A stretch of 64,000 nucleotides of DNA, from positions 1-64,000 of the forward strand of contig NZ_QYUN01000002.1 of assembly GCF_003590875.1 (NCBI RefSeq). The letters are read 5' to 3'. The position numbers and the translations under genes are program-made. Under the pieces are notes generated by a model. The model was given only the letters and a program-made list of their open reading frames with translations, did no database searches and had not been told where the DNA came from. This DNA is from Noviherbaspirillum cavernae (lineage in GTDB: Bacteria > Pseudomonadota > Gammaproteobacteria > Burkholderiales > Burkholderiaceae_D). Every line of letters begins with the position of its first letter. The stretch's first letter is position 1. Positions 17,295 to 31,490 of this stretch are shown here, in pieces.

Positions 17295-18677
17295 ATGGAA
17301 AATTTTTGGCAGACTTGCTCCGCGATGCTGGAGCAGGAGCTTACGCCGCAACAATTTAGCGCATGGATTAAACCGCTGGCACCGCTCGATTTCGAAGATG
17401 GAAGGCTGCGCATTGCCGCGCCCAATCGTTTCAAGCTGGACTGGGTGAAGACCCAGTTTGCCAGCCGCATCACCACGCTGGCGACCGAATACTGGGAAGC
17501 GCCGATCGAGGTGCAATTCGTGCTCGACCCGCGCTTGAATGGCGCGAAGCGGCCGGTCACGGTTTCGATGGCCGTGGCCGACGGCAATGGTTCAGGCGGT
17601 CAACCGGATGTGCTCGAGCGGATCGAGACGCCGGTTGCGGACAATTCGCGCCGCGAGCAAAGCCGCATCAATACTGCGCTGACCTTCGAAAGTTTTGTTA
17701 CCGGCAAGGCCAACCAGCTGGCGCGCGCTGCCGCCATCCAGGTCGCCACCAACCCCGGTGTTTCCTACAATCCGCTATTCCTGTATGGCGGTGTGGGGCT
17801 GGGAAAAACGCACTTGATCCATGCCATTGGCAACCAGGTGCTGGCGGATAATCCCAACGTGCGGATCCGTTACATCCACGCTGAACAATATGTTCGCGAC
17901 GTAGTGACCGCTTACCAGCGCAAGGGTTTTGACGACTTCAAGCGCTACTACCATTCGCTGGATCTGCTGCTGATTGATGATATTCAGTTCTTTGCCGGCA
18001 AGAGCCGCACGCAGGAAGAATTCTTCTATGCGTTCGAAGCTTTGATTGCCGCCAAGAAACAAATCATCATCACGAGCGACACTTACCCGAAGGAAATCAC
18101 GGGCATGGACGACCGCCTGATTTCCCGTTTCGACTCCGGCTTGACCGTTGCCGTCGAGCCGCCGGAACTGGAAATGCGGGTGGCCATTCTGCTGAAAAAG
18201 GCCGCCCAGGAGGGTGCGGTTCTATCGGACGACGTCGCATTTTTCGTCGCCAAGCATCTGCGCTCGAACGTGCGCGAACTGGAAGGCGCCTTGCGCAAGA
18301 TCCTTGCCTATTCCCGGTTTCATGGCAAGGACATCACGATTGATGTTGTCAAGGATGCATTGAAAGATTTGCTTTCGGTACAAAATAGACAGATATCGGT
18401 GGAAAATATCCAGAAGACGGTCGCGGATTTTTTCAACATCAAGGTGGCGGACATGTACTCGAAAAAGCGTCCGGCCAATATTGCGCGTCCGCGTCAGATC
18501 GCGATGTATCTTGCCAAGGAATTGACGCAAAAGAGCTTGCCGGAAATCGGCGACCTGTTCGGCGGGCGCGACCACACGACCGTGCTGCATGCGGTGCGCA
18601 AGATCGCGGCCGACCGCAGCAAGAACCCGGAAGTGAACCATGAGTTGCATGTCCTCGAACAGACCTTGAAAGGGTGA
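17295..18677 (+). CDS. dnaA: Chromosomal replication initiator protein DnaA
   Basis: DnaA binds 9-base boxes at the origin, oligomerises with ATP and opens the duplex. The 460-residue protein has domain I ([20 protein letters not shown]), a short linker domain II (about 85-125), the AAA+ domain with Walker A GGVGLGKT at 165-172 and Walker [11 protein letters not shown], and domain IV with [12 protein letters not shown], the box-reading helix. The start follows the universal MENFW pattern. dnaN follows after 200 bases. Autoregulation is likely through the DnaA box in its promoter region. Confidence 0.98.
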   Translation: MENFWQTCSAMLEQELTPQQFSAWIKPLAPLDFEDGRLRIAAPNRFKLDWVKTQFASRITTLATEYWEAPIEVQFVLDPRLNGAKRPVTVSMAVADGNGSGGQPDVLERIETPVADNSRREQSRINTALTFESFVTGKANQLARAAAIQVATNPGVSYNPLFLYGGVGLGKTHLIHAIGNQVLADNPNVRIRYIHAEQYVRDVVTAYQRKGFDDFKRYYHSLDLLLIDDIQFFAGKSRTQEEFFYAFEALIAAKKQIIITSDTYPKEITGMDDRLISRFDSGLTVAVEPPELEMRVAILLKKAAQEGAVLSDDVAFFVAKHLRSNVRELEGALRKILAYSRFHGKDITIDVVKDALKDLLSVQNRQISVENIQKTVADFFNIKVADMYSKKRPANIARPRQIAMYLAKELTQKSLPEIGDLFGGRDHTTVLHAVRKIAADRSKNPEVNHELHVLEQTLKG

Positions 18678-18685
18678 TGCCCGTG

Positions 18686-18716
18686 CCTGCCAGTCTGTGG
18701 ATAACTTCCTGGCAGG
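18686..18716. promoter_or_regulatory. DnaA box inside an inverted repeat, dnaA-dnaN gap
   Basis: A perfect DnaA box TGTGGATAA (18696-18704) sits in the loop between CCTGCCAG and its inverse CTGGCAGG. It is nine bases after the dnaA stop. The hairpin has no T-tract, so a role in binding rather than in termination is more likely. An AT-rich stretch with T7 follows at about 18750. Confidence 0.6.
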
Positions 18717-18877
18717 AATACGCGAAAAGAGGCAATTGCAGGATGTAATTTGTTTTTTTGAGACAAGGGCTTTCTGTCAAAATAGAAGCCGATTTTGGCA
18801 TTTGCATAACACGCAGCAATCAGGTTTTTTGGCTTCACCAGAGCATCCGTTTCAACTATCACTACAAGGATAAAAGC

Positions 18878-19984
18878 ATGCAATTGGTTAAAACCCAACG
18901 AGACACGCTTCTCCGGCCACTGCAGATCGTGAGCGGTATTGTCGAGCGTCGGCACACCTTGCCGATTCTGGCCAATATCCTCATTCGCAAGGAAGGCGAA
19001 AAAGTGTCGTTCCTGTCGACCGACATCGAAGTGCAGATCACGACCAACGCCGAAGTCGGCAGCGGCGGCGAAGTGGCGGCGACCACGGTGGCCGCGCGCA
19101 AGCTGCTCGATATCCTGCGCGCACTGCCCGATACCGGCGACGTTTCGCTGTCGCTGGTCAACAAGCGGATGACGGTCCAGTCCGGCAAATCGCGTTTTGC
19201 CTTGCAGACGCTGGCCGCGGAAGAATTCCCGACCGTCGCGCAGGCCGAGCATTTCAACGCCAGGGTCACGCTGCCGCAAAAGACGCTGAAGCACCTGTTC
19301 AACATGGTGCATTTCGCGATGGCGCAGCAGGATATCCGTTACTACCTGAACGGTCTGCTGCTGGTGGTCGATGGCAAGAACGTGATCGCGGTGGCGACCG
19401 ACGGTCATCGCCTCGCATTCTGTCAGGTGGAAACCGATCAGGATTTCCCGCGCCAGGAAGTGATCATTCCGCGCAAGACGATTCTGGAATTGCAGCGCCT
19501 GCTGGAGGAAAACGATCAGCCGGTGCAACTCGAGATCGCCAACAATCAGGTCAAGCTGAGCTTCGCCGATATCGAACTGATTTCGAAGCTGGTCGAAGGC
19601 AAGTTCCCCGACTACACACGCGTGATTCCGAAGGGTTACAAGAACGGTTTCACGATTGACCGCCTGCAGTTGCTGCATTCGCTGCAGCGCGCAGCGATCA
19701 TGACTAGCGACAAGTTCAAGGGTGTGCGTTGGATCATCAGCCCCGGCAGCCTGAAGATCAGCTCCACCAATGCCGATCAGGAAGAAGCAGTCGAGGAACT
19801 CGAAGTCGATTATGGCGGCGACAGCGTCGATATCGGCTTCAACGTCACCTACCTGCTCGACGTGTTGAACAACCTCAAGGGCGACAACATCAACATCGCG
19901 CTGGGCGACGCCAATTCGTCGGCGTTGATCACGGTGCCCGACAACGCCGACTTCAAGTACGTCGTGATGCCGATGCGCATTTGA
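18878..19984 (+). CDS. dnaN: DNA polymerase III beta subunit (sliding clamp)
   Basis: The ring-shaped clamp that tethers DNA polymerase III to DNA. The 368 residues contain three clamp domains, starting MQLVKTQRDTLLRPLQIVSG and including ANILIRKEGEKVSFLSTDIE, ATDGHRLAFCQVE and the C-terminal YVVMPMRI, which is the universal clamp end. The ATG at 18878 is chosen by homology and by AAGGA upstream; a longer in-frame frame begins 120 bases earlier but is non-homologous. It lies in the order dnaA-dnaN-gyrB with no recF between dnaN and gyrB, as is usual in this group. Confidence 0.97.
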   Translation: MQLVKTQRDTLLRPLQIVSGIVERRHTLPILANILIRKEGEKVSFLSTDIEVQITTNAEVGSGGEVAATTVAARKLLDILRALPDTGDVSLSLVNKRMTVQSGKSRFALQTLAAEEFPTVAQAEHFNARVTLPQKTLKHLFNMVHFAMAQQDIRYYLNGLLLVVDGKNVIAVATDGHRLAFCQVETDQDFPRQEVIIPRKTILELQRLLEENDQPVQLEIANNQVKLSFADIELISKLVEGKFPDYTRVIPKGYKNGFTIDRLQLLHSLQRAAIMTSDKFKGVRWIISPGSLKISSTNADQEEAVEELEVDYGGDSVDIGFNVTYLLDVLNNLKGDNINIALGDANSSALITVPDNADFKYVVMPMRI

Positions 19985-20035
19985 CGCGTTTTACTGAGGC
20001 AGCAACACAAATTGACAAGGGGGCGGCGGGAATAG

Positions 20036-22603
<2,568 letters not shown>

Positions 22604-22629
22604 TTCATGTCCTACAGTGGTTGTGACAA

Positions 22630-22660
22630 ATATGAGCTCCTATGGGAGCTCATATTTTTT
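22630..22660 (+). terminator. Terminator of gyrB
   Basis: ATATGAGCTCC pairs perfectly with GGAGCTCATAT around a four-base loop and is followed by TTTTTT. It lies 27 bases after the gyrB stop. Confidence 0.9.
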
Positions 22661-22690
22661 GGGCCGAATCTTGCTCTTGTGCAAAAATCA

Positions 22691-22765
22691 ATATGTATAG
22701 GGAATCCGGTTTTCTATGCGTACACGTATAAATATGTATAGGAAAGAGTCGTTTCCTATACATAT
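22691..22765. promoter_or_regulatory. Operator-like repeats before the fic remnant
   Basis: ATATGTATAGGAAA and its exact inverse TTTCCTATACATAT form 14-base arms around a six-base centre (22732-22765). A third copy, ATATGTATAGGGAA, stands 41 bases upstream at 22691-22704. There is no T-tract, so it is more like a repressor site than a terminator. It is just before the ribosome site of the broken fic gene, which suggests it once controlled that gene. Confidence 0.55.
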
Positions 22766-22788
22766 ACATCCCGGAGTTCGGAGGGGCA

Positions 22789-23222
22789 ATGACCAAAATA
22801 TTTCCGCTTGACCAATTAAGCACCGAGCGTTTTGAAACCCCGGCCATTCTCAAAAAGCTTGCAACCGCCAGTCGAAAACTGGCTGAACTGAAAGGTGTGG
22901 CCGCCTCGATTCCCAACCAAGGCATTCTTATTACAGAGAAGTCAGTAATTTAGGTGACAGCATTGCGATCGCGTTCCCTTCCCTTCAAGGGGAGGGTTAG
23001 GGGTGACGCAGGGATTTCGAGGAGCATGCTCCTCGCCTGCGGAACAGCAGAGGCTTGCAAGCCTCTGTGCGCCCTGCAAGGGGGGATGGGTTAAATCCGC
23101 AGCGTAAAACCCATCCCCATCTCCGCCTTCCCCTTCCCCTTGAAGGGGAAGGAGTTGAAGCAATGCAGCCGTCGTCCAGATTCCCGACTGCTGAGTAATA
23201 CCCTCGGCCTCCAAGAAGCGAA
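22789..23222 (+). pseudogene. Remnant of a Fic-family gene, split and truncated
   Basis: After a strong GGAGGGG site the frame begins MTKIFPLDQLSTERFETPA and continues ILKKLATASRKLAELKGVAA and SIPNQGILI, the N-terminal domain of Fic proteins, which AMPylate or otherwise modify targets. It then runs out of homology and stops at 22953. The continuing Fic text, [13 protein letters not shown], reappears about 240 bases later, after a palindrome-rich element. The rest, including the HxFxxGNGR catalytic motif, is missing. So the gene lost its 3 prime part and took an insertion. No antitoxin-like partner is visible. The 54-residue N-terminal product, if made, has no catalytic part. Confidence 0.75.
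22950..23193. repeat. Palindrome-rich miniature repeat element inserted in fic
   Basis: About 240 bases flanked by the hexamer AGTAAT on both sides (22944-22949 and 23194-23199), a possible target duplication. The ends carry inverse-related C/G-rich boxes: CCCTTCAAGGGGAGGG on the left and CCCCTTGAAGGGG on the right. Inside are three palindromes: CGAGGAGCATGCTCCTCG, CAGAGGCTTGCAAGCCTCTG, and GGGATGGGTT pairing with AACCCATCCC. It has no protein frame. It resembles the REP/MITE-type repeats common in Burkholderiales genomes; whether it is repeated here cannot be seen from one copy. Confidence 0.65.
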
Positions 23223-23323
23223 GGATAGGGCAGCACAAAAAACCAGCGCGTCATGTGCACGCTCTTGGGAATCGCTGGGCAAGGCCACTATCGCACCGAT
23301 CCAAAAATCAGAAAATTGTTTCA

Positions 23324-25665
<2,342 letters not shown>

Positions 25666-25669
<4 letters not shown>

Positions 25670-27048
25670 TGAATCGAAAATATCGACCTTATGAAGAATA
25701 CAAAGATTTGGGCGTTGAATGGTTGAACCGTATTCCGAAACATTGGAATTTGAAGAAGCTGAAATTTCAGGCTTCGGTTTTCCCAAGTAACGTCGACAAG
25801 AAATCAAAAGAAGGAGAAATTCCGGTAAGGCTTTGTAACTACACGGACGTCTACTACAGCGAACGGATTACGAGCTCAATTGAGTTCATGAGCGCTACTG
25901 CGACACCGGAGCAAATAGAAAAATTTTCGCTGAAGGCTGGGGATACTTTAATTACCAAAGACTCCGAAGATCCAAACGATATTGCGATTCCCTCATATGT
26001 GCCAGAAGATATCGAGGGGGTTATTTGTGGCTACCATTTAGCAATCGTCAGGCCCCATATTGAAGGAAATGGACGCTATATTAAACGCGTCTTTGAAAGT
26101 GATTATGCAAAAGCATATTTCTCTACAAGAGCAAATGGATTGACCCGTTACGGGTTAGGAACCTACGCATTATCGAACGTTTTTTATCCCAGCCCTCCGG
26201 TGGACGAGGCGCAGTCAATCACCAACTTCCTCGACCACGAAACCGCCAAGATCGATACCCTGATCGAGAAACAGCAACAACTCATCAAACTGCTAAAAGA
26301 AAAACGTCAGGCAGTGATTAGTCATACCGTGACCAAAGGTTTGAATCGCGATGTGCCAATGCGCAACTCAGGCGTTGAGTGGCTTGGCGAAATGCCGGAG
26401 CATTGGAAGGTTTCACGAATCAAAAATGCGGCGTCGAAAATTGTAGATGGACCTCACTTTTCGCCATCATATGTTGACGACGGTTACATGTTCATATCGG
26501 CGAGAAATATTAAAGTTGATGGATGGTCATTGTCAGACGCCAAATTTATTTGCGAGAGAGATTTCTTAGAATTTAATAAGAGAATTCGACCTGAGAAGGG
26601 GGACGTGTTACTTACAAAAGGCGGAACAACTGGAATAGCCCGCGCTGTCGATCTTGATTTTCCTTTTCAGGTTTGGGTGCATGTAGCTGTTCTCAAAACG
26701 ATTCGAACAAAAGTTACTCCCTTTTTCGTGGCTTATGCTTTAAATGGGACAGCATGCTATGAGCAATCACAGTTATCTACGTATGGCGCCACGAACAACG
26801 ACTTAGGCTTGAGCCGAATTGCAAATATTGTTTTCGCGATGCCGCCACTCGAAGAACAAAAAGAGATTCATGAATATCTAGACGATGAGTGCAAGAAATT
26901 TGACGCCTTAATTGCAAAATGCCTTGAAAGCATTAATCTGATGCAAGAACGCCGCACTGCCCTCATCTCCGCCGCCGTCACCGGCAAGATCGACGTCCGC
27001 GACTGGCAAGCGCCCTCCCACACCACCCACAAGAAGATCGCCGCATGA
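25666..27048 (+). CDS. hsdS: Type I restriction-modification system, specificity subunit HsdS
   Basis: HsdS sets the DNA target of the complex through two target-recognition domains (TRDs) held apart by conserved helices. Of 460 residues, TRD1 is about 20-185 and central helix 1 about 190-230 ([18 protein letters not shown]). TRD2 follows the second [14 protein letters not shown] and ends near 400, then helix 2 ([16 protein letters not shown]). The repeat GVEWL-x-x-x-P-x-HW opens each half. The TRD coding parts are visibly AT-richer than the helix parts and than hsdM and hsdR, as expected when TRDs are exchanged. The target site cannot be predicted. Confidence 0.95.
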
Positions 27049-30000
27049 CGACCTTATCCAGCCACGGCAAAGTCAACGAACTCGTCTTTCAAAACGACAT
27101 GATCCGGCAGCTGGTCGCCAATGGCTGGTTGCTCGGCTCTCCTGAAAAATACAACCGCGCGCTGGCCTTGTATGAAGAGGATGTGCTGGGCTTCGTGAAA
27201 GACACGCAGGATGAGCAATGGCAAAAGTTCTGCGCGCTGTATCCGAACCAGCCTGAACAGAAATTTCTTGAGCGCGTCGCGACGCAATTGAACAAGGCTG
27301 ATCCGAATGCGGCGGACAAGGAGTTGCGTACTTTCGGCACGCTGGGCGTCTTGCGTCACGAATTGCGCGACCGTGGCACGCGCTTTTCCCTGTGCCAGTT
27401 CAAGCCTGAGCATGATTTGAACCCGGACACGCTGGCGCGCTACAAGCAGAACCGACTGCGCGTGGTGCCGGAGCTGGTGTACAGCCCTTGGGTGAAGGGG
27501 GGTGATGAGGCGGTGCGCGCGAAGGCGTGGCGCATCGATCTGGTCTTGTTCGTCAATGGCTTGCCGGTGGCGACGCTGGAGCTGAAGTCGGAATTCAAGC
27601 AGGCGGTGCATAACGCAATCAAGCAGTACAAAACCACGCGGCTGCCGATCGATCCGGTGACGAAGAAGCCGGAGCCTTTGTTGACCTTCAAACGCGGGGC
27701 GCTGGTGCATTTCGCGGTCAGCCAGTACGAGGTCCATATGGCGACGCGGCTGGAGGGAGAGGAGACGTTTTTCCTGCCGTTCAACAAGGGGACGAAGGAT
27801 GGCGGCGCCGGCAACGATGTGCCGGAAGACGTGACGAAGTACGCGACGGAGTATCTGTGGAACGAGGTGCTGCTGCCCGATAACCTGCTCAACATTCTTG
27901 CGCGTTTCGTGCACTTGCAGATCGAGGAGAAGGAGGATTGGGAGGGGCGCAAATACAAGAAGGAAAGCTTGATCTTTCCGCGCTATCACCAGTGGGACGT
28001 GGTCAACAGGCTGCTCGATGCGGCACGCAGCGAAGGGCCGGGCCAGAAATATCTGATCCAGCATAGCGCCGGCTCGGGCAAGTCGAATTCGATCGCGTGG
28101 GTCGCGCATCAGTTGTCCTCGCTGTACGACGCCAATGGCAACAAGCAATTTCATTCCGTCATCGTGGTCACCGACAGAACGGTGCTGGATGCGCAGTTGC
28201 AGGACACGATTTTCCAGTTCGAGCATGCCGATGGCGTGGTCGGGCGGATCAACCGGCAGGAAGGCGACGGCTCGAAGGCGGAGAAGCTGGCGGCGGCGCT
28301 GGAGCAGTCGCAGCCGATCATCATCGTCACGATCCAGACCTTTCCGCATGTGCTGAAGGCGATCGAGAACAGCGTCAGCCTGAAAGAGCGCAACTACGCG
28401 GTGATCGCCGACGAGGCGCATTCCTCGCAGACCGGAACGACGGCGCGCCAGCTGAAGGAAGTGCTGATGGTCGAAGGCGTTGAGAACTCGGATGAAGACG
28501 AAGTGACGACCGAGGATATTCTCGATGCGACCGTCGCCTCGCGCCGTGGATCGAAGAACGTGAGTTATCTGGCCTTCACCGCCACGCCGAAGGCCAGGAC
28601 GCTGGAGCTGTTCGGCCGTTTGCCGAATCCTGCCGAGCCGTCGTCCAAGACCAACAAGCCTGCCGCCTATCATGTGTACAGCATGCGTCAGGCGATTGAG
28701 GAAGGTTTCATCCTCGATGTGTTGAAGAACTACACCAACTACAAGGTTGCCTACAACCTGGCGATGAAGATTCAGGCGGGCGATCAGGAGGTGGAGAGCA
28801 AGAGAGCCCATGTCAAGCTCAACCAGTGGGTGCGCCTGCACGACTACAACATCAGCCAGAAGGTGCAGGTGATCGTCGAGCATTTCAAGAACAATGTCAT
28901 GGGGCTGCTCGGCGGACAGGCCAAGGCGATGGTGGTCACCAGCTCGCGCAAGGAGGCGGTGCGCTACAAGCTCGGCTTCGACAAGTACATCGCGCAAGCC
29001 GGTTACCAGAAAATCCACGCGATGGTGGCGTTCTCGGGCGAGGTGGAATTCATTGACAAAGACCCGAATGTCGATGCGCTGCTCGGGCAGAAATTCACCG
29101 AGTCGAACATGAACCCGAACCTCAAGGGCCGCGACATGCGCAAGGCCTTTGATACGGACGACTATCGGGTCATGATCGTCGCCAACAAGTTCCAGACCGG
29201 CTTCGATCAGCCCAAGCTGTGCGCGATGTATGTGGACAAGAAGCTGGCCGGCGTCGAGTGCGTGCAAACGCTGTCACGCCTGAACCGGACGTATCCCGGC
29301 AAGCGGGAAACCGGGACGTATGTGCTCGACTTCTTCAATGAGCCGCAGGACATTCTGGATGCCTTTCAGCCGTATTACCAGACGGCGGAACTGGCGGATG
29401 TATCCGATCCCGATCTGGTGTTCGATCTGTTCGGCAAGCTGCGCGCCTCCGGCATCTTCACCTGGCCGGAGGTCGAGCAATTCTGCAATGCGTTTTTCGT
29501 GAAGAGCAAAAGCAATGCGGCGCTTGCCAACATTTGCAAGCCCGCGGTCGAGCGTTGGCAGAAGCGGTACAAGTCGGCGGTCGAGGCTTACAAACAAGCC
29601 AAGGAAATCGTCGAACGCGCCAAGAAGTCGAAGGATGCCGTGCTGATTGTCAACGCTGAAAACAGCTTCAAGGAGTGCAAGCGGGAAAGAGATGGACTCG
29701 AAATCTTCAAGAAGGATCTCGGTACTTTCGTGCGCTTTTATGAATTCATGTCGCAGATTGTCGATTACGACGACAAGAACCTGGAGAAGCTGAGTCTGTA
29801 TGCGCGCAACCTGCGTCCGATGTTGCGCGAGACAGTGGCCGATGACGATGAGATTGATTTGAATGCCGTCGAGTTAAGTCGTTACCGGCTTTCCAAAATC
29901 CGCCAGCAGGATTTGACGCTGCGGCAGGACACCGATGAATACAAGCTGGAGCCGACCGACGCTGCCGGTACGGCGAAGGCGAAAGACAAGAAGGTCGAAT

Positions 30001-30305
30001 TCTTGTCGCAGATCGTGCATCGTCTGAATGAGTTATTCATTACCGATCAGTTGAGCGATAACGACATGGTCAATTACGCGTATACGATTCGCGATAAGGT
30101 CAAAGAGAACTCAACCGTCATGCAGCAACTGGAAAACAACCCTGCCGAGCAAGCGATGTTGGGAGGTTTTTCCAAGGCGGTGGATGATGCCATCCTCGAC
30201 AGCAGCGACGCGCATCGCAATCAGATGATGCAATTGCTATCCGATCCAAAAAAGGTGGCAGGGTTTGCGAAGATCGTGTTTGATTTACTCATGTCCGCGC
30301 ATTGA
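27045..30305 (+). CDS. hsdR: Type I restriction-modification system, restriction subunit HsdR
   Basis: The motor and nuclease subunit, which translocates DNA and cuts far from the site. Of 1086 residues, the N-terminal PD-(D/E)xK nuclease is seen as RIDLVLFVNG then ATLELKS (about 163-182). The SF2 helicase follows, with Walker A HSAGSGKSN near 339, DEAH at about 455 and TATPK at about 511. The C-terminal third is helical and binds HsdM. Its ATG overlaps the hsdS stop by four bases. The size and motifs are complete, so the system looks active. Confidence 0.95.
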   Translation: MTTLSSHGKVNELVFQNDMIRQLVANGWLLGSPEKYNRALALYEEDVLGFVKDTQDEQWQKFCALYPNQPEQKFLERVATQLNKADPNAADKELRTFGTLGVLRHELRDRGTRFSLCQFKPEHDLNPDTLARYKQNRLRVVPELVYSPWVKGGDEAVRAKAWRIDLVLFVNGLPVATLELKSEFKQAVHNAIKQYKTTRLPIDPVTKKPEPLLTFKRGALVHFAVSQYEVHMATRLEGEETFFLPFNKGTKDGGAGNDVPEDVTKYATEYLWNEVLLPDNLLNILARFVHLQIEEKEDWEGRKYKKESLIFPRYHQWDVVNRLLDAARSEGPGQKYLIQHSAGSGKSNSIAWVAHQLSSLYDANGNKQFHSVIVVTDRTVLDAQLQDTIFQFEHADGVVGRINRQEGDGSKAEKLAAALEQSQPIIIVTIQTFPHVLKAIENSVSLKERNYAVIADEAHSSQTGTTARQLKEVLMVEGVENSDEDEVTTEDILDATVASRRGSKNVSYLAFTATPKARTLELFGRLPNPAEPSSKTNKPAAYHVYSMRQAIEEGFILDVLKNYTNYKVAYNLAMKIQAGDQEVESKRAHVKLNQWVRLHDYNISQKVQVIVEHFKNNVMGLLGGQAKAMVVTSSRKEAVRYKLGFDKYIAQAGYQKIHAMVAFSGEVEFIDKDPNVDALLGQKFTESNMNPNLKGRDMRKAFDTDDYRVMIVANKFQTGFDQPKLCAMYVDKKLAGVECVQTLSRLNRTYPGKRETGTYVLDFFNEPQDILDAFQPYYQTAELADVSDPDLVFDLFGKLRASGIFTWPEVEQFCNAFFVKSKSNAALANICKPAVERWQKRYKSAVEAYKQAKEIVERAKKSKDAVLIVNAENSFKECKRERDGLEIFKKDLGTFVRFYEFMSQIVDYDDKNLEKLSLYARNLRPMLRETVADDDEIDLNAVELSRYRLSKIRQQDLTLRQDTDEYKLEPTDAAGTAKAKDKKVEFLSQIVHRLNELFITDQLSDNDMVNYAYTIRDKVKENSTVMQQLENNPAEQAMLGGFSKAVDDAILDSSDAHRNQMMQLLSDPKKVAGFAKIVFDLLMSAH

Positions 30306-30337
30306 GCGCAGTTGAATCCATCAATCCACAAAACACC

Positions 30338-31246
30338 ATGGCTGAAGTCACTAGAAAACGTACCGGCGAATTGCTCCGCAAACTCTTTGCGATCTTGTTG
30401 GATTCTCCAGAGGGATTGCAAGCGGGATTGGCGTTAAAGAAACTTGCCGATTCCGTCACGCTATCGCCGTATGAGGCCGGGATTTATGAATCCACGGGAG
30501 ATCGTCGTTTCGAGAAAATCGTGCGCTTCGCGACCGTGGACTGCGTCAAGGCGGGATGGATGCTCAAGCATAAGGGAACGTGGACCGTTACACCGGCCGG
30601 CATCGATGCCTACGACGGTATCGCCGACCCGGAGGCGTTCTACAGGACGGCGGTCAAACTCTACGGCGAATGGAAAGCCAGCCAAAAAGGACAGCAGCCG
30701 ATGGCGGCGTTGACTCAGCAGGAGCTGATCGAAGAGGATGCCGACGAAAAGGCGAGCAGCATCACGTTTGAGCAAGCCGAGGAACAGTCGTGGTCGGAAA
30801 TCGAACAGTATCTGCTCGCCATGAATCCTTACGATTTCCAGGACTTGGTCGCCGACTTGTTGCGGGCGATGGGATATCACGTGTCATGGGTTTCTCCGCC
30901 GGGAAAAGATGGGGGCGTGGATATTCTTGCCTATAACGACCCTCTCGGAACCAAGCCGCCTCGCATCAAGGTGCAGATCAAACGCGTCGGCCAGCGCGTG
31001 GCGATCGATACCCTGCGCGCATTCTCGTCCTTGATCGGTAACGACGACGTTGGCTTGTTCGTTTCGACAGGCGGTTTTACCAAAGACGCCAATGAGTTCG
31101 CTCGCATGCAGGAAACGCGAAAGATTACCTTGATCGATCTGGAAAAGCTGGTCGAGTTTTGGGTGCAGTACTACGACAAACTGGATGACAGCGCACGGCG
31201 GCGTTTGCCGTTGACCCCGATCTATTTTTTGACGCCAGCGGCGTAA
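30338..31246 (+). CDS. Mrr-type restriction endonuclease
   Basis: A 302-residue protein with an N-terminal winged-helix region (TRKRTGELLRKLFAILLDSP) and a C-terminal Mrr_cat nuclease domain: DLVADLLRAMGYHV, then GGVDILAYNDP and KVQIKR, the D...QxK active site of the Mrr branch of PD-(D/E)xK enzymes. Such proteins cut methylated DNA. The ATG giving MAEVTRKRTG is preferred because homology begins there; a TTG 36 bases upstream, overlapping the hsdR stop, is also in frame. It is the fourth gene of the hsd unit, so it probably shares its transcript. Confidence 0.85.
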   Translation: MAEVTRKRTGELLRKLFAILLDSPEGLQAGLALKKLADSVTLSPYEAGIYESTGDRRFEKIVRFATVDCVKAGWMLKHKGTWTVTPAGIDAYDGIADPEAFYRTAVKLYGEWKASQKGQQPMAALTQQELIEEDADEKASSITFEQAEEQSWSEIEQYLLAMNPYDFQDLVADLLRAMGYHVSWVSPPGKDGGVDILAYNDPLGTKPPRIKVQIKRVGQRVAIDTLRAFSSLIGNDDVGLFVSTGGFTKDANEFARMQETRKITLIDLEKLVEFWVQYYDKLDDSARRRLPLTPIYFLTPAA

Positions 31247-31490
31247 GACTTGCGAACAAATGCCTGAAGTTCGAATTTGACATGCATTCCACCGAACTTC
31301 CTTCACTGCGCCCTCTGCTCGGCGGGGTTGTAGCAGGCTTCGATTCCGGCACGAGCCTCCGAACATACTGCGTTCGATGTGGCGGACGCTGCTCCTTGTC
31401 TTTCATCCCGATGCAAAATCGACTTGATCTCTCGGGGGCCAGAGATACCTGCCGGGCCAGTTAGGATGACAACAGTACGTTCGCCAAACT
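31247..31490. other. Convergent gap between mrr-like and MBL genes; nothing clear
   Basis: About 240 bases with no terminator I can see. A minus-strand frame of some 60 codons (FGERTVVILTGPAGISGPRE and on to ACYNPAEQRAQ) looks protein-like but has no start or family I recognise and may be a gene remnant. Confidence 0.3.

Noticed and set aside
22950..23193. CRISPR array or tRNA cluster in the palindrome-rich segment
   Set aside because: The palindromes differ from each other, there are no equal-length repeats with spacers, and none folds as a cloverleaf.
27054..29267. 737-codon open frame antisense to hsdR
   Set aside because: Shadow frame of hsdR with no motif; hsdR has complete helicase and nuclease motifs.
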